Below are positions 9,001 to 17,793 of a stretch of 56,815 nucleotides of DNA, piece after piece (positions within the stretch are counted from its first letter, which is position 1; every line of letters begins with the position of its first letter). The notes beneath the pieces were generated by a model. That model was not told the origin of the DNA and searched no databases. It saw only the letters and a list, made by a program, of their open reading frames with translations. The DNA comes from Prolixibacteraceae bacterium (lineage in GTDB: Bacteria; Bacteroidota; Bacteroidia; Bacteroidales; Prolixibacteraceae), in the NCBI GenBank assembly GCA_016930365.1, contig JAFGGY010000181.1:1-56815 (forward strand). Direction: 5' to 3'. Position numbers and translations under genes: made by a program.

Positions 9001-9504
9001 ATGAAACGCAAAAGCATTATTATATTATCGTTGATTACCGTGTTAAGCGCCTGCTCTATGAAATATTCTTTTACCGGCGCATCCATTTCTCCATCGGTGA
9101 AAACATACACAATTTACGATTTTCCGAATCGGGCACGCACTATAAATCCTACGCTAAGCGACTATTTTGTTGAACAGTTGCGCGATAAATTTACCCGACA
9201 AACAAGTCTCGATTATCAAAACGATGGTGGTGATCTGGAGTTCGAAGGATCGATAACTGGTTACGATATTAAACCAATCTCGGTTCAGGAAGGCGATATT
9301 ACAACACAGAACCGGTTAACAATAACGTTAAATGTTACGTTTAGAAACAACCAGGATCCTGAACAAAACTTTGAGACAGATTTTTCAGCATTTTCCGATT
9401 TTAGCAGCGAATTTAATATCGCCGACGTAGAAGACGAATTGGTTGAAACCATTGTGAAACAAATTATCGATGATATTTACAACAAATCGGTCGCAAACTG
9501 GTAA
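9001..9504 (+). CDS. lptE: LptE-like LPS assembly lipoprotein
   Basis: A 167-residue lipoprotein. The N-terminus MKRKSIIILSLITVLSAC carries a lipobox (LSAC, Cys18). The body resembles the Bacteroidota LptE family (YSFTGASISPSVKTYTI near the start). LptE plugs the LptD barrel and helps place LPS in the outer leaflet. The ATG at 9001 is chosen over an in-frame start at 8974 because it gives a proper signal peptide. It follows the sigma-54 activator and precedes a TPR-like gene and secG, a gene order I associate with this phylum. Family call is good; experimental function is inferred. Confidence 0.85.
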   Translation: MKRKSIIILSLITVLSACSMKYSFTGASISPSVKTYTIYDFPNRARTINPTLSDYFVEQLRDKFTRQTSLDYQNDGGDLEFEGSITGYDIKPISVQEGDITTQNRLTITLNVTFRNNQDPEQNFETDFSAFSDFSSEFNIADVEDELVETIVKQIIDDIYNKSVANW

Positions 9505-9507
9505 AAT

Positions 9508-10137
9508 GTGAAAGAAGAACAGTTTTTATATTATATGGAGCATCCCGAATTGTTGGATGAAAACTCGTTGAATCGCTTAGAAGAAATGGTTGAGAAGTAC
9601 CCCTATTTCCCGATCGTTCGAATGCTATATCTTCGAAATTTAAAAAATATTTTTAGCCATAAATTTGAAGAAGAACTTCAGCGGCATGCTATTTTCATAC
9701 CCGATCGAAAACTACTATATATGTTTATTCATGGTAGTAGCCCCGATGGTGTGCCCGAAATTAATCGTTCTGAACTGGATGATGTTTCGAAAACCATTGC
9801 ACAGAATTCGACCATTTTCGACGTTGAAAGAGAATATGGTTCTTTGCGGGTTGTATCGAAAGAGACCGATTTGATTGACAGGTTTATTCAGTCGAATCCA
9901 ACAATTATTCCGAAAGACAAGCCGGTTGCCGAAGGACGGATTAGTAAGAAAAGCCAAAAAAACCCATTGGACGAAGGCTTGATAACCGAAACGCTGGCAG
10001 ATATTTATGAAAAACAAGGGCTTTTTTATGAAGCATTGGCTGCTTATGAAAAATTAAGTTTGAAATTCCCGGAAAAAAATAGTTACTTTGCCAGTCGAAT
10101 TGAAAAAATTAAAAAATTAATATCTAAAGACTCATAA
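9508..10137 (+). CDS. Hypothetical protein with C-terminal TPR-like repeat
   Basis: A 209-residue protein without signal peptide, starting at a GTG three bases after the lptE stop. The overlapping ATG at 9506 is in another frame and meets a stop immediately, so GTG is the only sensible start. The C-terminal part (about 155-205, LADIYEKQGLFYEALAAYEK and the following helix) fits one tetratricopeptide-like helix pair. The N-terminal half is charged and of no family I recognise. Its place between lptE and secG implies co-expression with envelope biogenesis genes. Confidence 0.8.
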   Translation: MKEEQFLYYMEHPELLDENSLNRLEEMVEKYPYFPIVRMLYLRNLKNIFSHKFEEELQRHAIFIPDRKLLYMFIHGSSPDGVPEINRSELDDVSKTIAQNSTIFDVEREYGSLRVVSKETDLIDRFIQSNPTIIPKDKPVAEGRISKKSQKNPLDEGLITETLADIYEKQGLFYEALAAYEKLSLKFPEKNSYFASRIEKIKKLISKDS

Positions 10138-10138
10138 A

Positions 10139-10504
10139 ATGTATACGCTTGCAATTGTACTCATTTTTATTGTTTGCCTTTTGTTGGTTCTTATTGTGTT
10201 GGTACAAGAATCAAAAGGTGGTGGTTTGGCATCAAGCTTTTCGGGCAATAACCAGATAATGGGCGTACGCCGTACGACCGACTTTTTGGAGAAAGCAACG
10301 TGGTGGCTGGCCGGATTGCTTCTGTTTTTTTGTATTTTCGCAAGTGCGAGTATCGACCGCGAAGAAATTCAACAGGATTCAGTGATAGGAGAGCAAATTC
10401 AGAATGCGGTTGACCCAAGTGCCGTACCGAACTTTCCAACTTCGCCACAAGATGTTGAATCAGTTGGTGGAGCTGAAGAAACTCCGCTTCCGGATGGAGA
10501 ATAA
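10139..10504 (+). CDS. secG: Preprotein translocase subunit SecG
   Basis: A 121-residue inner-membrane protein with two membrane segments (about 4-24 and 53-72). VLVQESKGGGLASSFSG, with the glycine-rich loop after the first segment, is the SecG hallmark. The tail (about 80-121) is acidic and longer than in E. coli, as usual in Bacteroidota. It assists SecYE during export. It starts one base after the preceding stop and ends the operon before a strong hairpin terminator. Confidence 0.93.
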   Translation: MYTLAIVLIFIVCLLLVLIVLVQESKGGGLASSFSGNNQIMGVRRTTDFLEKATWWLAGLLLFFCIFASASIDREEIQQDSVIGEQIQNAVDPSAVPNFPTSPQDVESVGGAEETPLPDGE

Positions 10505-10525
10505 TTAAAAGGAAATAAAAAATTG

Positions 10526-10558
10526 AAATGTCAGTCTTTAAGACTGACATTTTTTTTT
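10526..10558 (+). terminator. Intrinsic terminator after secG
   Basis: AAATGTCAGTC (10526-10536) and GACTGACATTT (10542-10552) form an 11-bp stem with a short loop, followed by a run of T to 10558. The 10559-10788 stretch before groES shows no gene and no CIRCE element. Confidence 0.9.
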
Positions 10559-10788
10559 GTTCTTTTTATGAATATGCAATTTACTTAAAGTCAGTTCGTG
10601 ACATTCTGTCTGAATTTGACTTATGTGTTGAAATAGCAGTGTTGTAGGTTGTTAGGTGGTATGTGTGGTAAGAGTGAGCTCCTATGTAAAGGTCGATAGT
10701 ATTCATTTTGGCAGAAAATCGATTTGGCACAAATTCTGATTAGGGGAAAGCCGTTAATTTGAATTAATAACTTAAAAATAGAAAAGAA

Positions 10789-11067
10789 ATGTCAGAATTA
10801 AAAGGTAGAATACTTGCAGGAAAAGTATTGGTAGAGCCAATGCCTGCTGAAGAAAAAACCGCCAGTGGTATTATTATTCCCGATTCGGCAAAAGAAAAGC
10901 CGCAAGTTGCCAAAGTTGTTTTGGTTGGAGAGGCGAAAAAAGATGAGCCAATGGAAGTAAAAGTAGGTGATACCGTTTATTATGGCAAGTATGCCGGAAC
11001 CGAACTGAATATCGACGGTTCAGATTATCTGTTAATTTCACAAAGCGATGTATTGTACATTGCCTAA
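10789..11067 (+). CDS. groS: Co-chaperonin GroES
   Basis: A 92-residue co-chaperonin forming the heptameric lid of GroEL. Typical features are GRILAGKVLVEPMPAEEKTA at the start, the mobile loop around SGIIIPDSAKEKP, and the C-terminal LLISQSDVLYIA. The length matches the family (about 90-97). groEL follows after 27 bp, so the two form the standard operon. No CIRCE repeat was found upstream, so HrcA control is not supported here. Confidence 0.97.
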   Translation: MSELKGRILAGKVLVEPMPAEEKTASGIIIPDSAKEKPQVAKVVLVGEAKKDEPMEVKVGDTVYYGKYAGTELNIDGSDYLLISQSDVLYIA

Positions 11068-11082
11068 ATTTTAAACGTTTAA

Positions 11083-12735
<1,653 letters not shown>

Positions 12736-12754
12736 AAATTGAACTGAATTATAT

Positions 12755-12788
12755 AAAAAAGCCCTGTTAAAAACAGGGCTTTTTTTAT
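12755..12788 (+). terminator. Intrinsic terminator after groEL
   Basis: AAAAAAGCCCTGTT (12755-12768) pairs with AACAGGGCTTTTTT (12772-12785) and runs into T residues. It ends the groES-groEL operon. Confidence 0.93.
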
Positions 12789-12957
12789 TTTACTCAAAGA
12801 ATGATGTTGTTTACTAAGTTTTTTTTGCTGTTCACACAAAAGTTTTGATTGTGTCTGAAAAAATTTACACTTTCAAATTCTGAAATAAATGTTTCTTATT
12901 TGGGAATTAACAATAAATGAAGGATTCCATTTATTTGTGATATTTTTTTTAAAAAAA

Positions 12958-13064
12958 GTTGCTCTTAACAAGTTAGTAATTTTTCTCCCATGGTTTTCCC
13001 CACAGGCAACTTGACCTATAAACAAACAGCATGAGCAACACCCCGCGTTCGCGGGGTTTTTTTT
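12958..13064 (+). ncRNA. Candidate small structured RNA ending in an intrinsic terminator
   Basis: A GC-rich terminator hairpin (CCCCGCG-TT-CGCGGGG, 13041-13056) with an eight-T tract points along the plus strand, although the groEL transcript already ended near 12788 and the next gene is on the minus strand. Upstream bases can fold: GTTGCTC (12958-12964) pairs with GAGCAAC (13033-13039), and CAAGTT (12969-12974) with AACTTG (13008-13013). No ORF worth calling lies inside and no family (4.5S, 6S, tmRNA) was recognised. No exact TAnnTTTG box was found. It may instead be a fail-safe terminator for read-through from groEL. The rest of 12789-12957 shows no gene. Confidence 0.35.
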
Positions 13065-13074
13065 GCTCAATTTT

Positions 13075-14970
13075 TCACCAGAATAACAGGTTGTTGTTCC
13101 GTAGTTTGTTTATGAGTTCAGCCAGGCTGAGGTTGATACGGGGTATTCGTACCCGCCTGATTGTTTCTTTTGGCTCCTGCTTTTGCGACGAATATATCTC
13201 GTCAATTAGGGTGTTGTATCGTTCGGTTAGCACGTTTCGCTTAAGCTTGAGGGTGGGCGACATTTCGCCGGTTTCGGGCGACCATTCTTCGTTAATCAGT
13301 CGGTAGCGTTTCACAGCTTCAAATTCGCCAAGGGTTTTGTTAATTTCGTTCACATCTTTACGAATAGCAGCCTTTACCTCGGACAATTGGATTAGTTCGC
13401 TTTTCGATTTATTGTATTGAAGGCCTTTTTGTTTAAGCCAATCCTTGATATACGAAAAGGCAGGGACAATAATGGCTGATGCAAACTTTTCGTTTTCGCC
13501 AACCACCATAGCCTGTTCAATAAAGAACGATTCTTTCAGTTTGTTTTCAATCATTTGAGGGGCAATGTATTTTCCACCCGAGAGTTTAAAAATTTCTTTT
13601 TTACGATCGGTTATTTTTAGGTATTTATCTTCAATCAGTACTCCAATGTCGCCGGTGTGAAAATAGCCTTCTCCGTCGATTACCTGTTTGGTGCGTTCGG
13701 AGTCTTTGTAGTATCCCATCATTACGTTTGGGCCTTTGCAGGTAATTTCGCCATCGTCGGCAATTTTTAAGTCAACACCCGGAAGTACAGGACCTACAGT
13801 TCCAATTCTGATTTCATTTTTTACAGGGTTGCTAACGGCAATAACCGGCGATGTTTCGGTTAATCCATAACCCTCGAGAGTCATAATATGGGCTACTCCC
13901 AAAACTTTGCCAATTCGAGGCTGCAAGGCTGCACCGCCCGAAACAATAATCTTAATGTTTCCACCCAGGGCTTCGCGCCATTTTGTATAAATAAGTTTGT
14001 CGGCTATTTTGCGTTTTTGATGGTAGAACCAGCTGAATTTTTTGCCGTAATCGAATTTGTCGCCCAAACTAACAGCCCAGAAAAAGATTGTTTTTTTGAT
14101 GCCCTTAAGTTCTTTTCCTTTGTTGATTAGTCCATCGTATATCCGTTCGAGAAGCCGTGGAACGGTGTTGAACATATCGGGTTTTACTTCCTTAAGAGCA
14201 GGCAATATCTGGGCAAGGTTTCCCACATAATAAATACTCATTCCTTTAAATTGGAAATGGTAGTTCATGCTACGCTCGTAAACGTGGCACAGGGGTAAAA
14301 AACTCAAGGCAATAGATTCTTGCCCGAGGTGATGGTTTTGCGAATGCTGGGTGAAATTCGAAACCAGGTTGCGGTGCGAAAGCATAACGCCCTTAGGAAG
14401 ACCAGTTGTGCCCGATGTATAAATAATTGTAGCCAGTTCATCTTCGGTAATGGATTCCTTAATTTCGGAAAGTTGATGTTGCATTGACGATTCTTTGCCT
14501 TCGTCGGCTAATTGTTTCCAGCTTCTAACACCGTGTATGTCTTCAAAAGAGAATATTCCTTCGAGCGTGTCAATTTCGGTTACCAAGAGCTCAATTTTTT
14601 CATACAGTTTTTGGTCGCCCACAAAAACGTACTTTGCCTCGCAATGCTGCAAAATATATTTGTAATCGCTGATGCTTATCGTGGGATATATCGGAACATG
14701 CACCATTCCTGCCTGTGCCAGTCCTAAATCAACAAAATTCCATTCGGGTCTGTTTACTGTAACTGTTGCTACTTTGTCGCCTTTTTTAAGCCCCAGATTC
14801 AGTAAGCCTAAGCTAATGTTGTTGGTGTTTTCGATGTATTCGGCAGCTGTGTAGGTATACCAGCCCGATGTGTTTTTTCCGCCAAGAGCTATTTTTTTCC
14901 CGGCGTAGTGGGTTGCGTAAAGATTGAGCAAATCAAATGTGCGCTTCACCACGTGGTTAGCCATTTCCAT
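13075..14970 (-). CDS. fadD: Long-chain acyl-CoA synthetase (AMP-binding)
   Basis: A 631-residue ANL-superfamily enzyme that activates fatty acids to acyl-CoA via acyl-AMP. YTSGTTGLPKGVMLSH is the P-loop-like motif A1, EGYGLTETSP the central motif, and YFHTGDIG plus DRKKEIFKLSGGKYI the hinge and C-terminal motifs. Length and order match the FadD/FAA group. There is no signal peptide. It stands alone on the minus strand: the plus-strand terminator lies beyond its 3' end and a repeat copy lies upstream. Substrate chain length cannot be read from sequence. Confidence 0.92.
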   Translation of the reverse strand: MEMANHVVKRTFDLLNLYATHYAGKKIALGGKNTSGWYTYTAAEYIENTNNISLGLLNLGLKKGDKVATVTVNRPEWNFVDLGLAQAGMVHVPIYPTISISDYKYILQHCEAKYVFVGDQKLYEKIELLVTEIDTLEGIFSFEDIHGVRSWKQLADEGKESSMQHQLSEIKESITEDELATIIYTSGTTGLPKGVMLSHRNLVSNFTQHSQNHHLGQESIALSFLPLCHVYERSMNYHFQFKGMSIYYVGNLAQILPALKEVKPDMFNTVPRLLERIYDGLINKGKELKGIKKTIFFWAVSLGDKFDYGKKFSWFYHQKRKIADKLIYTKWREALGGNIKIIVSGGAALQPRIGKVLGVAHIMTLEGYGLTETSPVIAVSNPVKNEIRIGTVGPVLPGVDLKIADDGEITCKGPNVMMGYYKDSERTKQVIDGEGYFHTGDIGVLIEDKYLKITDRKKEIFKLSGGKYIAPQMIENKLKESFFIEQAMVVGENEKFASAIIVPAFSYIKDWLKQKGLQYNKSKSELIQLSEVKAAIRKDVNEINKTLGEFEAVKRYRLINEEWSPETGEMSPTLKLKRNVLTERYNTLIDEIYSSQKQEPKETIRRVRIPRINLSLAELINKLRNNNLLFW

Positions 14971-15171
14971 AACAAATAATCCTTAAAATATATTTCCAAA
15001 TTTTCCAGAAAACTAAAATAGAAACTTTTAGCGAGAATGGTGTGAAAAAAGCCATGGAATACAGTTGTGTTGGATTCGCGTGGTGTAAATATCAGAAAAA
15101 CAGATGGTAAGCCTGGGATTGCGTATTTTTATTTTCGACCTGTTTCGATATATATTTGAATTATTATGAAG

Positions 15172-15290
15172 TATGAAACGAGCATGTAAAACGATCGCAT
15201 CCAAGAGGATGATTAAATACATGCGAGTTCCCCCGAAAAATCGGGGCAGGCATACGATACCATAAAAACAAACAATTTAATCGTATGAAA
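15172..15290 (+). repeat. Dispersed multi-hairpin repeat, copy A
   Basis: A 119-bp element almost identical to the reverse complement of 37521-37643. It folds into nested or serial stems: GCATGT/ACATGC (15182-15187 / 15219-15224) enclosing CATCC/GGATG (15198-15202 / 15207-15211); CCCCGA/TCGGGG (15231-15236 / 15241-15246) with an AAAA loop; CATACGAT/ATCGTATG (15251-15258 / 15280-15287). Its right end abuts the stop codon of the Spy-like gene at 15291. Versus copy B it has a small difference after the GGATG stem and lacks one base after GGCAGGC. No transposase is nearby. It could be a REP/MITE-type element or a structured RNA element. The rest of 14971-15171 shows no gene. Confidence 0.85.
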
Positions 15291-15833
15291 TTATCGGTTG
15301 CGACGGTTTTGCCAATTACGTAATCCACGATTATTCTGATTTTGAGGATGAATAGCTTGTTCGCTACTGAGCATACTTTCAAAAATCAGAGCGAGTTGTT
15401 TTTGTTGCTCTGGGTTAAGCTCTTGCTGAAGCTGGTAATAATACGCAAAAGTTGTTTTTTTTAATTCACTGTGTTTTTCACCTAAAAGAATTGCAAGACT
15501 GTCGAGTGTTTGTTTGTCGGGCTGAGAACTTTTCATTGCCATAGCCATTTTGGCACGAATCGTATTGAGTTCGTTTACAATTTGGTTAGCATTTTGGTGA
15601 TAGGCACGTCTGTAGGTTCTGAACTTTTGTTGTTGGTTGATGTCGAGGTTTAGGGTGTCGCGAAAGAAACGTCCGATTTGTTGGTCGGGAATGCTAATTG
15701 CTTCGGTATCGCTTGCTAAAGTTGCTTGTTGCTCGCTTTTCAGATGACTGCGAAAGGTAGCAATCGTAGCAATGTTGATGCCCAGTAATAAAACAACCAG
15801 CGATATTAATATTGTTTTTGTAGTGGGTTTCAT
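15291..15833 (-). CDS. Membrane-anchored Spy/CnrX-like periplasmic sensor
   Basis: A 180-residue protein with one N-terminal hydrophobic segment (about 7-28) that lacks an obvious cleavage site, so it probably stays anchored with its body in the periplasm. The body is helical and charged and has an LTxxQ-like motif (LNPEQQKQL, about 138-146), as in Spy/CpxP/ZraP/CnrX proteins. Its start overlaps the stop of the anti-sigma gene by four bases (ATGA), so the two are translationally coupled and share the ECF-type promoter at 16274-16299. A role in sensing envelope or metal stress and passing it to the anti-sigma factor is inferred by analogy with CnrX. No metal-binding His cluster is evident. Confidence 0.82.
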   Translation of the reverse strand: MKPTTKTILISLVVLLLGINIATIATFRSHLKSEQQATLASDTEAISIPDQQIGRFFRDTLNLDINQQQKFRTYRRAYHQNANQIVNELNTIRAKMAMAMKSSQPDKQTLDSLAILLGEKHSELKKTTFAYYYQLQQELNPEQQKQLALIFESMLSSEQAIHPQNQNNRGLRNWQNRRNR

Positions 15834-16249
15834 TGTTCGTTGTCGTTTAAAAGTTGGTATTCAAGGCGTTCGATTTTTGTATCGTCGAACAGGTAAGCCA
15901 TTGTATAGGTTTGTTCGCTTGAATCGGTTGGAATGGTTGCCCTACCAACGGCAACACCAATAATAATTCCAATTACAAGAACGGCTGTTATCCATGCGGT
16001 TTGAAGTGCCCGATTGGGACGAAGAACCATTGTGGCTGATTGTCGTGCCTGAATGCGGGTGTACAAAAACGGTTTCACCCGGGTTTCTTTTTCTGCATCG
16101 ACAAGCGAAAGGGTGCTGCGCAGGTACTGCAATTTTTGCATGCAGCCGCTGCACTGTTCAAGATGAACTTCGACGTTTTGCTTTTCGGCTATCGAAAGTT
16201 CGTTCTCGAGGTAGGGCATTAATTGCTTTTCTATGCGACGACAATCCAT
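15830..16249 (-). CDS. Zinc-finger (zf-HC2) transmembrane anti-sigma factor
   Basis: A 139-residue protein. The N-terminal cytoplasmic domain carries HLEQCSGC, the HxxxCxxC motif of zinc-binding anti-sigma domains that hold ECF sigma factors. A single membrane segment follows at about 85-103 (AWITAVLVIGIIIGVAVG), then a short periplasmic tail. The start at 16249 (MDCRRIEKQL) is chosen over an in-frame ATG at 16321 because that one lies upstream of the promoter motif at 16274-16299. The ECF sigma gene is divergent at 16425 and is its probable target. The gene is coupled to the Spy-like gene downstream. Confidence 0.9.
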   Translation of the reverse strand: MDCRRIEKQLMPYLENELSIAEKQNVEVHLEQCSGCMQKLQYLRSTLSLVDAEKETRVKPFLYTRIQARQSATMVLRPNRALQTAWITAVLVIGIIIGVAVGRATIPTDSSEQTYTMAYLFDDTKIERLEYQLLNDNEQ

Positions 16250-16273
16250 TGTTTTGTTTTTTTTTGAAAGTAT

Positions 16274-16299
16274 GACACCTAATATAATGAAAACTTGCG
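16274..16299 (-). promoter_or_regulatory. ECF-type promoter for anti-sigma/Spy operon (motif copy 1)
   Basis: On the minus strand: CGCAAGTTTT, an 11-bp spacer, then GTGTC. The same two blocks with the same spacing occur at 16340-16365 and 17057-17082. It lies 25 bp before the anti-sigma ATG at 16249. The layout (a -35 block and a short -10 block) fits ECF sigma recognition. Confidence 0.8.
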
Positions 16300-16339
16300 C
16301 CTGAAACTTGTTTTTTTTCAAAATCGTTGTTTTTTCTTT

Positions 16340-16365
16340 CGCAAGTTTTTGTATGCTTTGGTGTC
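16340..16365 (+). promoter_or_regulatory. ECF-type promoter for the sigma gene (motif copy 2)
   Basis: CGCAAGTTTT (16340-16349), 11-bp spacer, GTGTC (16361-16365), 59 bp before the sigma ATG at 16425. It is divergent from copy 1, with 40 bp between the -35 blocks. It implies positive autoregulation of the sigma factor. Confidence 0.8.
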
Positions 16366-16424
16366 AAAATGTTATAAATTGGACGTTTTACGATTAGTAA
16401 ACTTCGTAGATTATTTTTAACTAC

Positions 16425-16988
16425 ATGAACGATAATCTGATAAAAAGACTCAAGCAAAACGACGAACGTGCTTTTCGAGAGTTGGTTGACGAATATCAGC
16501 AAATGGTTTTTTCTGTTTGCCTGGGCATCGTTCACAGTTCCGATGATGCCGACGATGTGGTTCAGGAGGTTTTTATCGATGCTTTTCGGTCGGTGCATAA
16601 ATTCCGTGCCGATTCAAAAATATCAACCTGGCTGTATCGGATTGCCGTAAATAAATCGTTGAATTTTATTCGCGACAATAAGCGACGAAGATTTTTTCAA
16701 TCGATTGGAGCTGTCGATTCTCCCGATATTGCCGACGAACAGCACCAAAGTGAAATGCCCTATCATTCGATGGTTGAGAAAGAACGCGCCGAAATTTTGC
16801 ATAAGGCGGTGGATGCCCTTCCGGCAAAACAGCGTACAGCTTTTGTGCTTAGTAAGTACGAAGATTTGTCGTATGCCGAAATTGCCGAAGTTATGAATAC
16901 TTCTATCGCATCGGTTGAGTCGTTGTTGTTCAGGGCAAAGCAAAATCTTCAAAAGAAATTATTGAATTGCTATAAAAAAAAGTGTTAG
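16425..16988 (+). CDS. ECF-family RNA polymerase sigma factor
   Basis: A 187-residue sigma-70-like factor with only regions 2 and 4. Region 2 is at about 20-85 (DDADDVVQEVFIDAFRSV for core binding, STWLYRIAVNKSLNFIRD for -10 recognition). Region 4 is at about 128-180 (LPAKQRTAFVLSKYEDLSYA, then a helix-turn-helix with SIASVESLLFRAKQNL). The divergent neighbour is its probable anti-sigma factor. The CGCAAGTTTT-N11-GTGTC promoter in front of this gene, in front of the anti-sigma operon and in front of the next gene suggests that it drives all three. The inducing signal is unknown but probably at the envelope. Confidence 0.93.
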   Translation: MNDNLIKRLKQNDERAFRELVDEYQQMVFSVCLGIVHSSDDADDVVQEVFIDAFRSVHKFRADSKISTWLYRIAVNKSLNFIRDNKRRRFFQSIGAVDSPDIADEQHQSEMPYHSMVEKERAEILHKAVDALPAKQRTAFVLSKYEDLSYAEIAEVMNTSIASVESLLFRAKQNLQKKLLNCYKKKC

Positions 16989-17056
16989 TAAACTGCCAGT
17001 CTGTTAGTTCTTTAAGTGAGTAACTCAATTTTGATTCAGATAAAGTTAAAAATAAG

Positions 17057-17082
17057 CGCAAGTTTTTTTTGTGGAGTGTGTC
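17057..17082 (+). promoter_or_regulatory. ECF-type promoter for the second Spy-like gene (motif copy 3)
   Basis: CGCAAGTTTT (17057-17066), 11-bp spacer, GTGTC (17078-17082), 43 bp before the ATG at 17126. It is the third occurrence with unchanged spacing. Confidence 0.8.
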
Positions 17083-17125
17083 CTATCATCAAAAGTTTGT
17101 TTTTAACCATTTAATATTTGAAATC

Positions 17126-17641
17126 ATGAAAACACAAATTTTATCAAAGTCATTATTCGTATTGTTTATAGCAGGATTTTTAACAACATCGGCTTTTGCT
17201 TACAATGGTAGGGGTCGTAATGTTGCTAATACACCACAAGATGCATCCATGATTTGTTTGCAGCAGCTTCCGAATTTAACACCCGAACAAAGCGAGCAAA
17301 TTGCAGCTCTTTATGAAGCACATCAGGCCGAGATGCTGGCCTTGCGAACCGAACGTCGTTCAACGGTTGATTTTGCCGAAAAGGATGCTGTACGTGCCGA
17401 GATGGACGAGTTGGTGAAAAAACATCGCGAAGATGTTAAAGCATTGCTTACCGACGAACAGATTGTTGTTTACAATCAATTATACCGGAACGATGCGTAT
17501 GGGAACCAGCGAATGGGGATGGCCGGAAGGCGAGGAGCAAGAAAAGTGGGGGTAGGAGTAAGTAATTTTAATGGACAACGAAACGCCACCATACGAGGAA
17601 CCCGGCGTGGAGGAAACAGTCGTGGCTACGGATGGCGTTAA
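17126..17641 (+). CDS. Periplasmic Spy/CpxP-like protein
   Basis: A 171-residue exported protein. The signal peptide ends near residue 25 (TSAFA). The mature part has an LTPEQSEQI motif (about 51-59, the LTxxQ signature) within a charged helical region, and a second LTDEQIVVYNQLY near 112. The C-terminal 45 residues are rich in Gly and Arg (AGRRGARK, RGTRRGGNSRG), likely disordered and strongly basic. Spy-like proteins act as periplasmic chaperones or metal-responsive proteins. The start at 17126 is preferred because it follows promoter copy 3; an upstream in-frame ATG at 17069 lies inside that promoter. This is probably an effector of the adjacent sigma factor. Confidence 0.85.
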   Translation: MKTQILSKSLFVLFIAGFLTTSAFAYNGRGRNVANTPQDASMICLQQLPNLTPEQSEQIAALYEAHQAEMLALRTERRSTVDFAEKDAVRAEMDELVKKHREDVKALLTDEQIVVYNQLYRNDAYGNQRMGMAGRRGARKVGVGVSNFNGQRNATIRGTRRGGNSRGYGWR

Positions 17642-17683
17642 TGTGGTAAAGTGGCCGATGAAAGGTTATTTTCAACATAATAG

Positions 17684-17713
17684 AAGCAAGAGCTGTTGAA
17701 GTTCTTGCTTTTA
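17684..17713 (+). terminator. Intrinsic terminator after the Spy-like gene
   Basis: AAGCAAGA (17684-17691) pairs with TCTTGCTT (17703-17710) and leads into a T-rich stretch, 43 bp after the stop codon. Confidence 0.65.
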
Positions 17714-17793
17714 TTATTTGCTTAAAATGCAAATAGTTGGCACAATAAAAACATTTTTATTACTTCTTGTTTAAAATCGAATGTTTTGTTGAA

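Noticed and set aside
10725-10745. TGGCAC in front of groES as a sigma-54 promoter
   Set aside because: The second half of the sigma-54 element (TTGC at the fixed distance, GG-N10-GC rule) is absent.
15173-15290. Short peptide ORF (MKRACKTIASKR...) in repeat copy A
   Set aside because: The frame differs between the two copies after a single-base indel, while the hairpin stems are kept, so structure rather than coding appears conserved.
16250-16321. Longer N-terminus for the anti-sigma factor from the ATG at 16321
   Set aside because: The extra codons overlap and lie upstream of the ECF-type promoter at 16274-16299; the zinc-finger domain fits a start at 16249.
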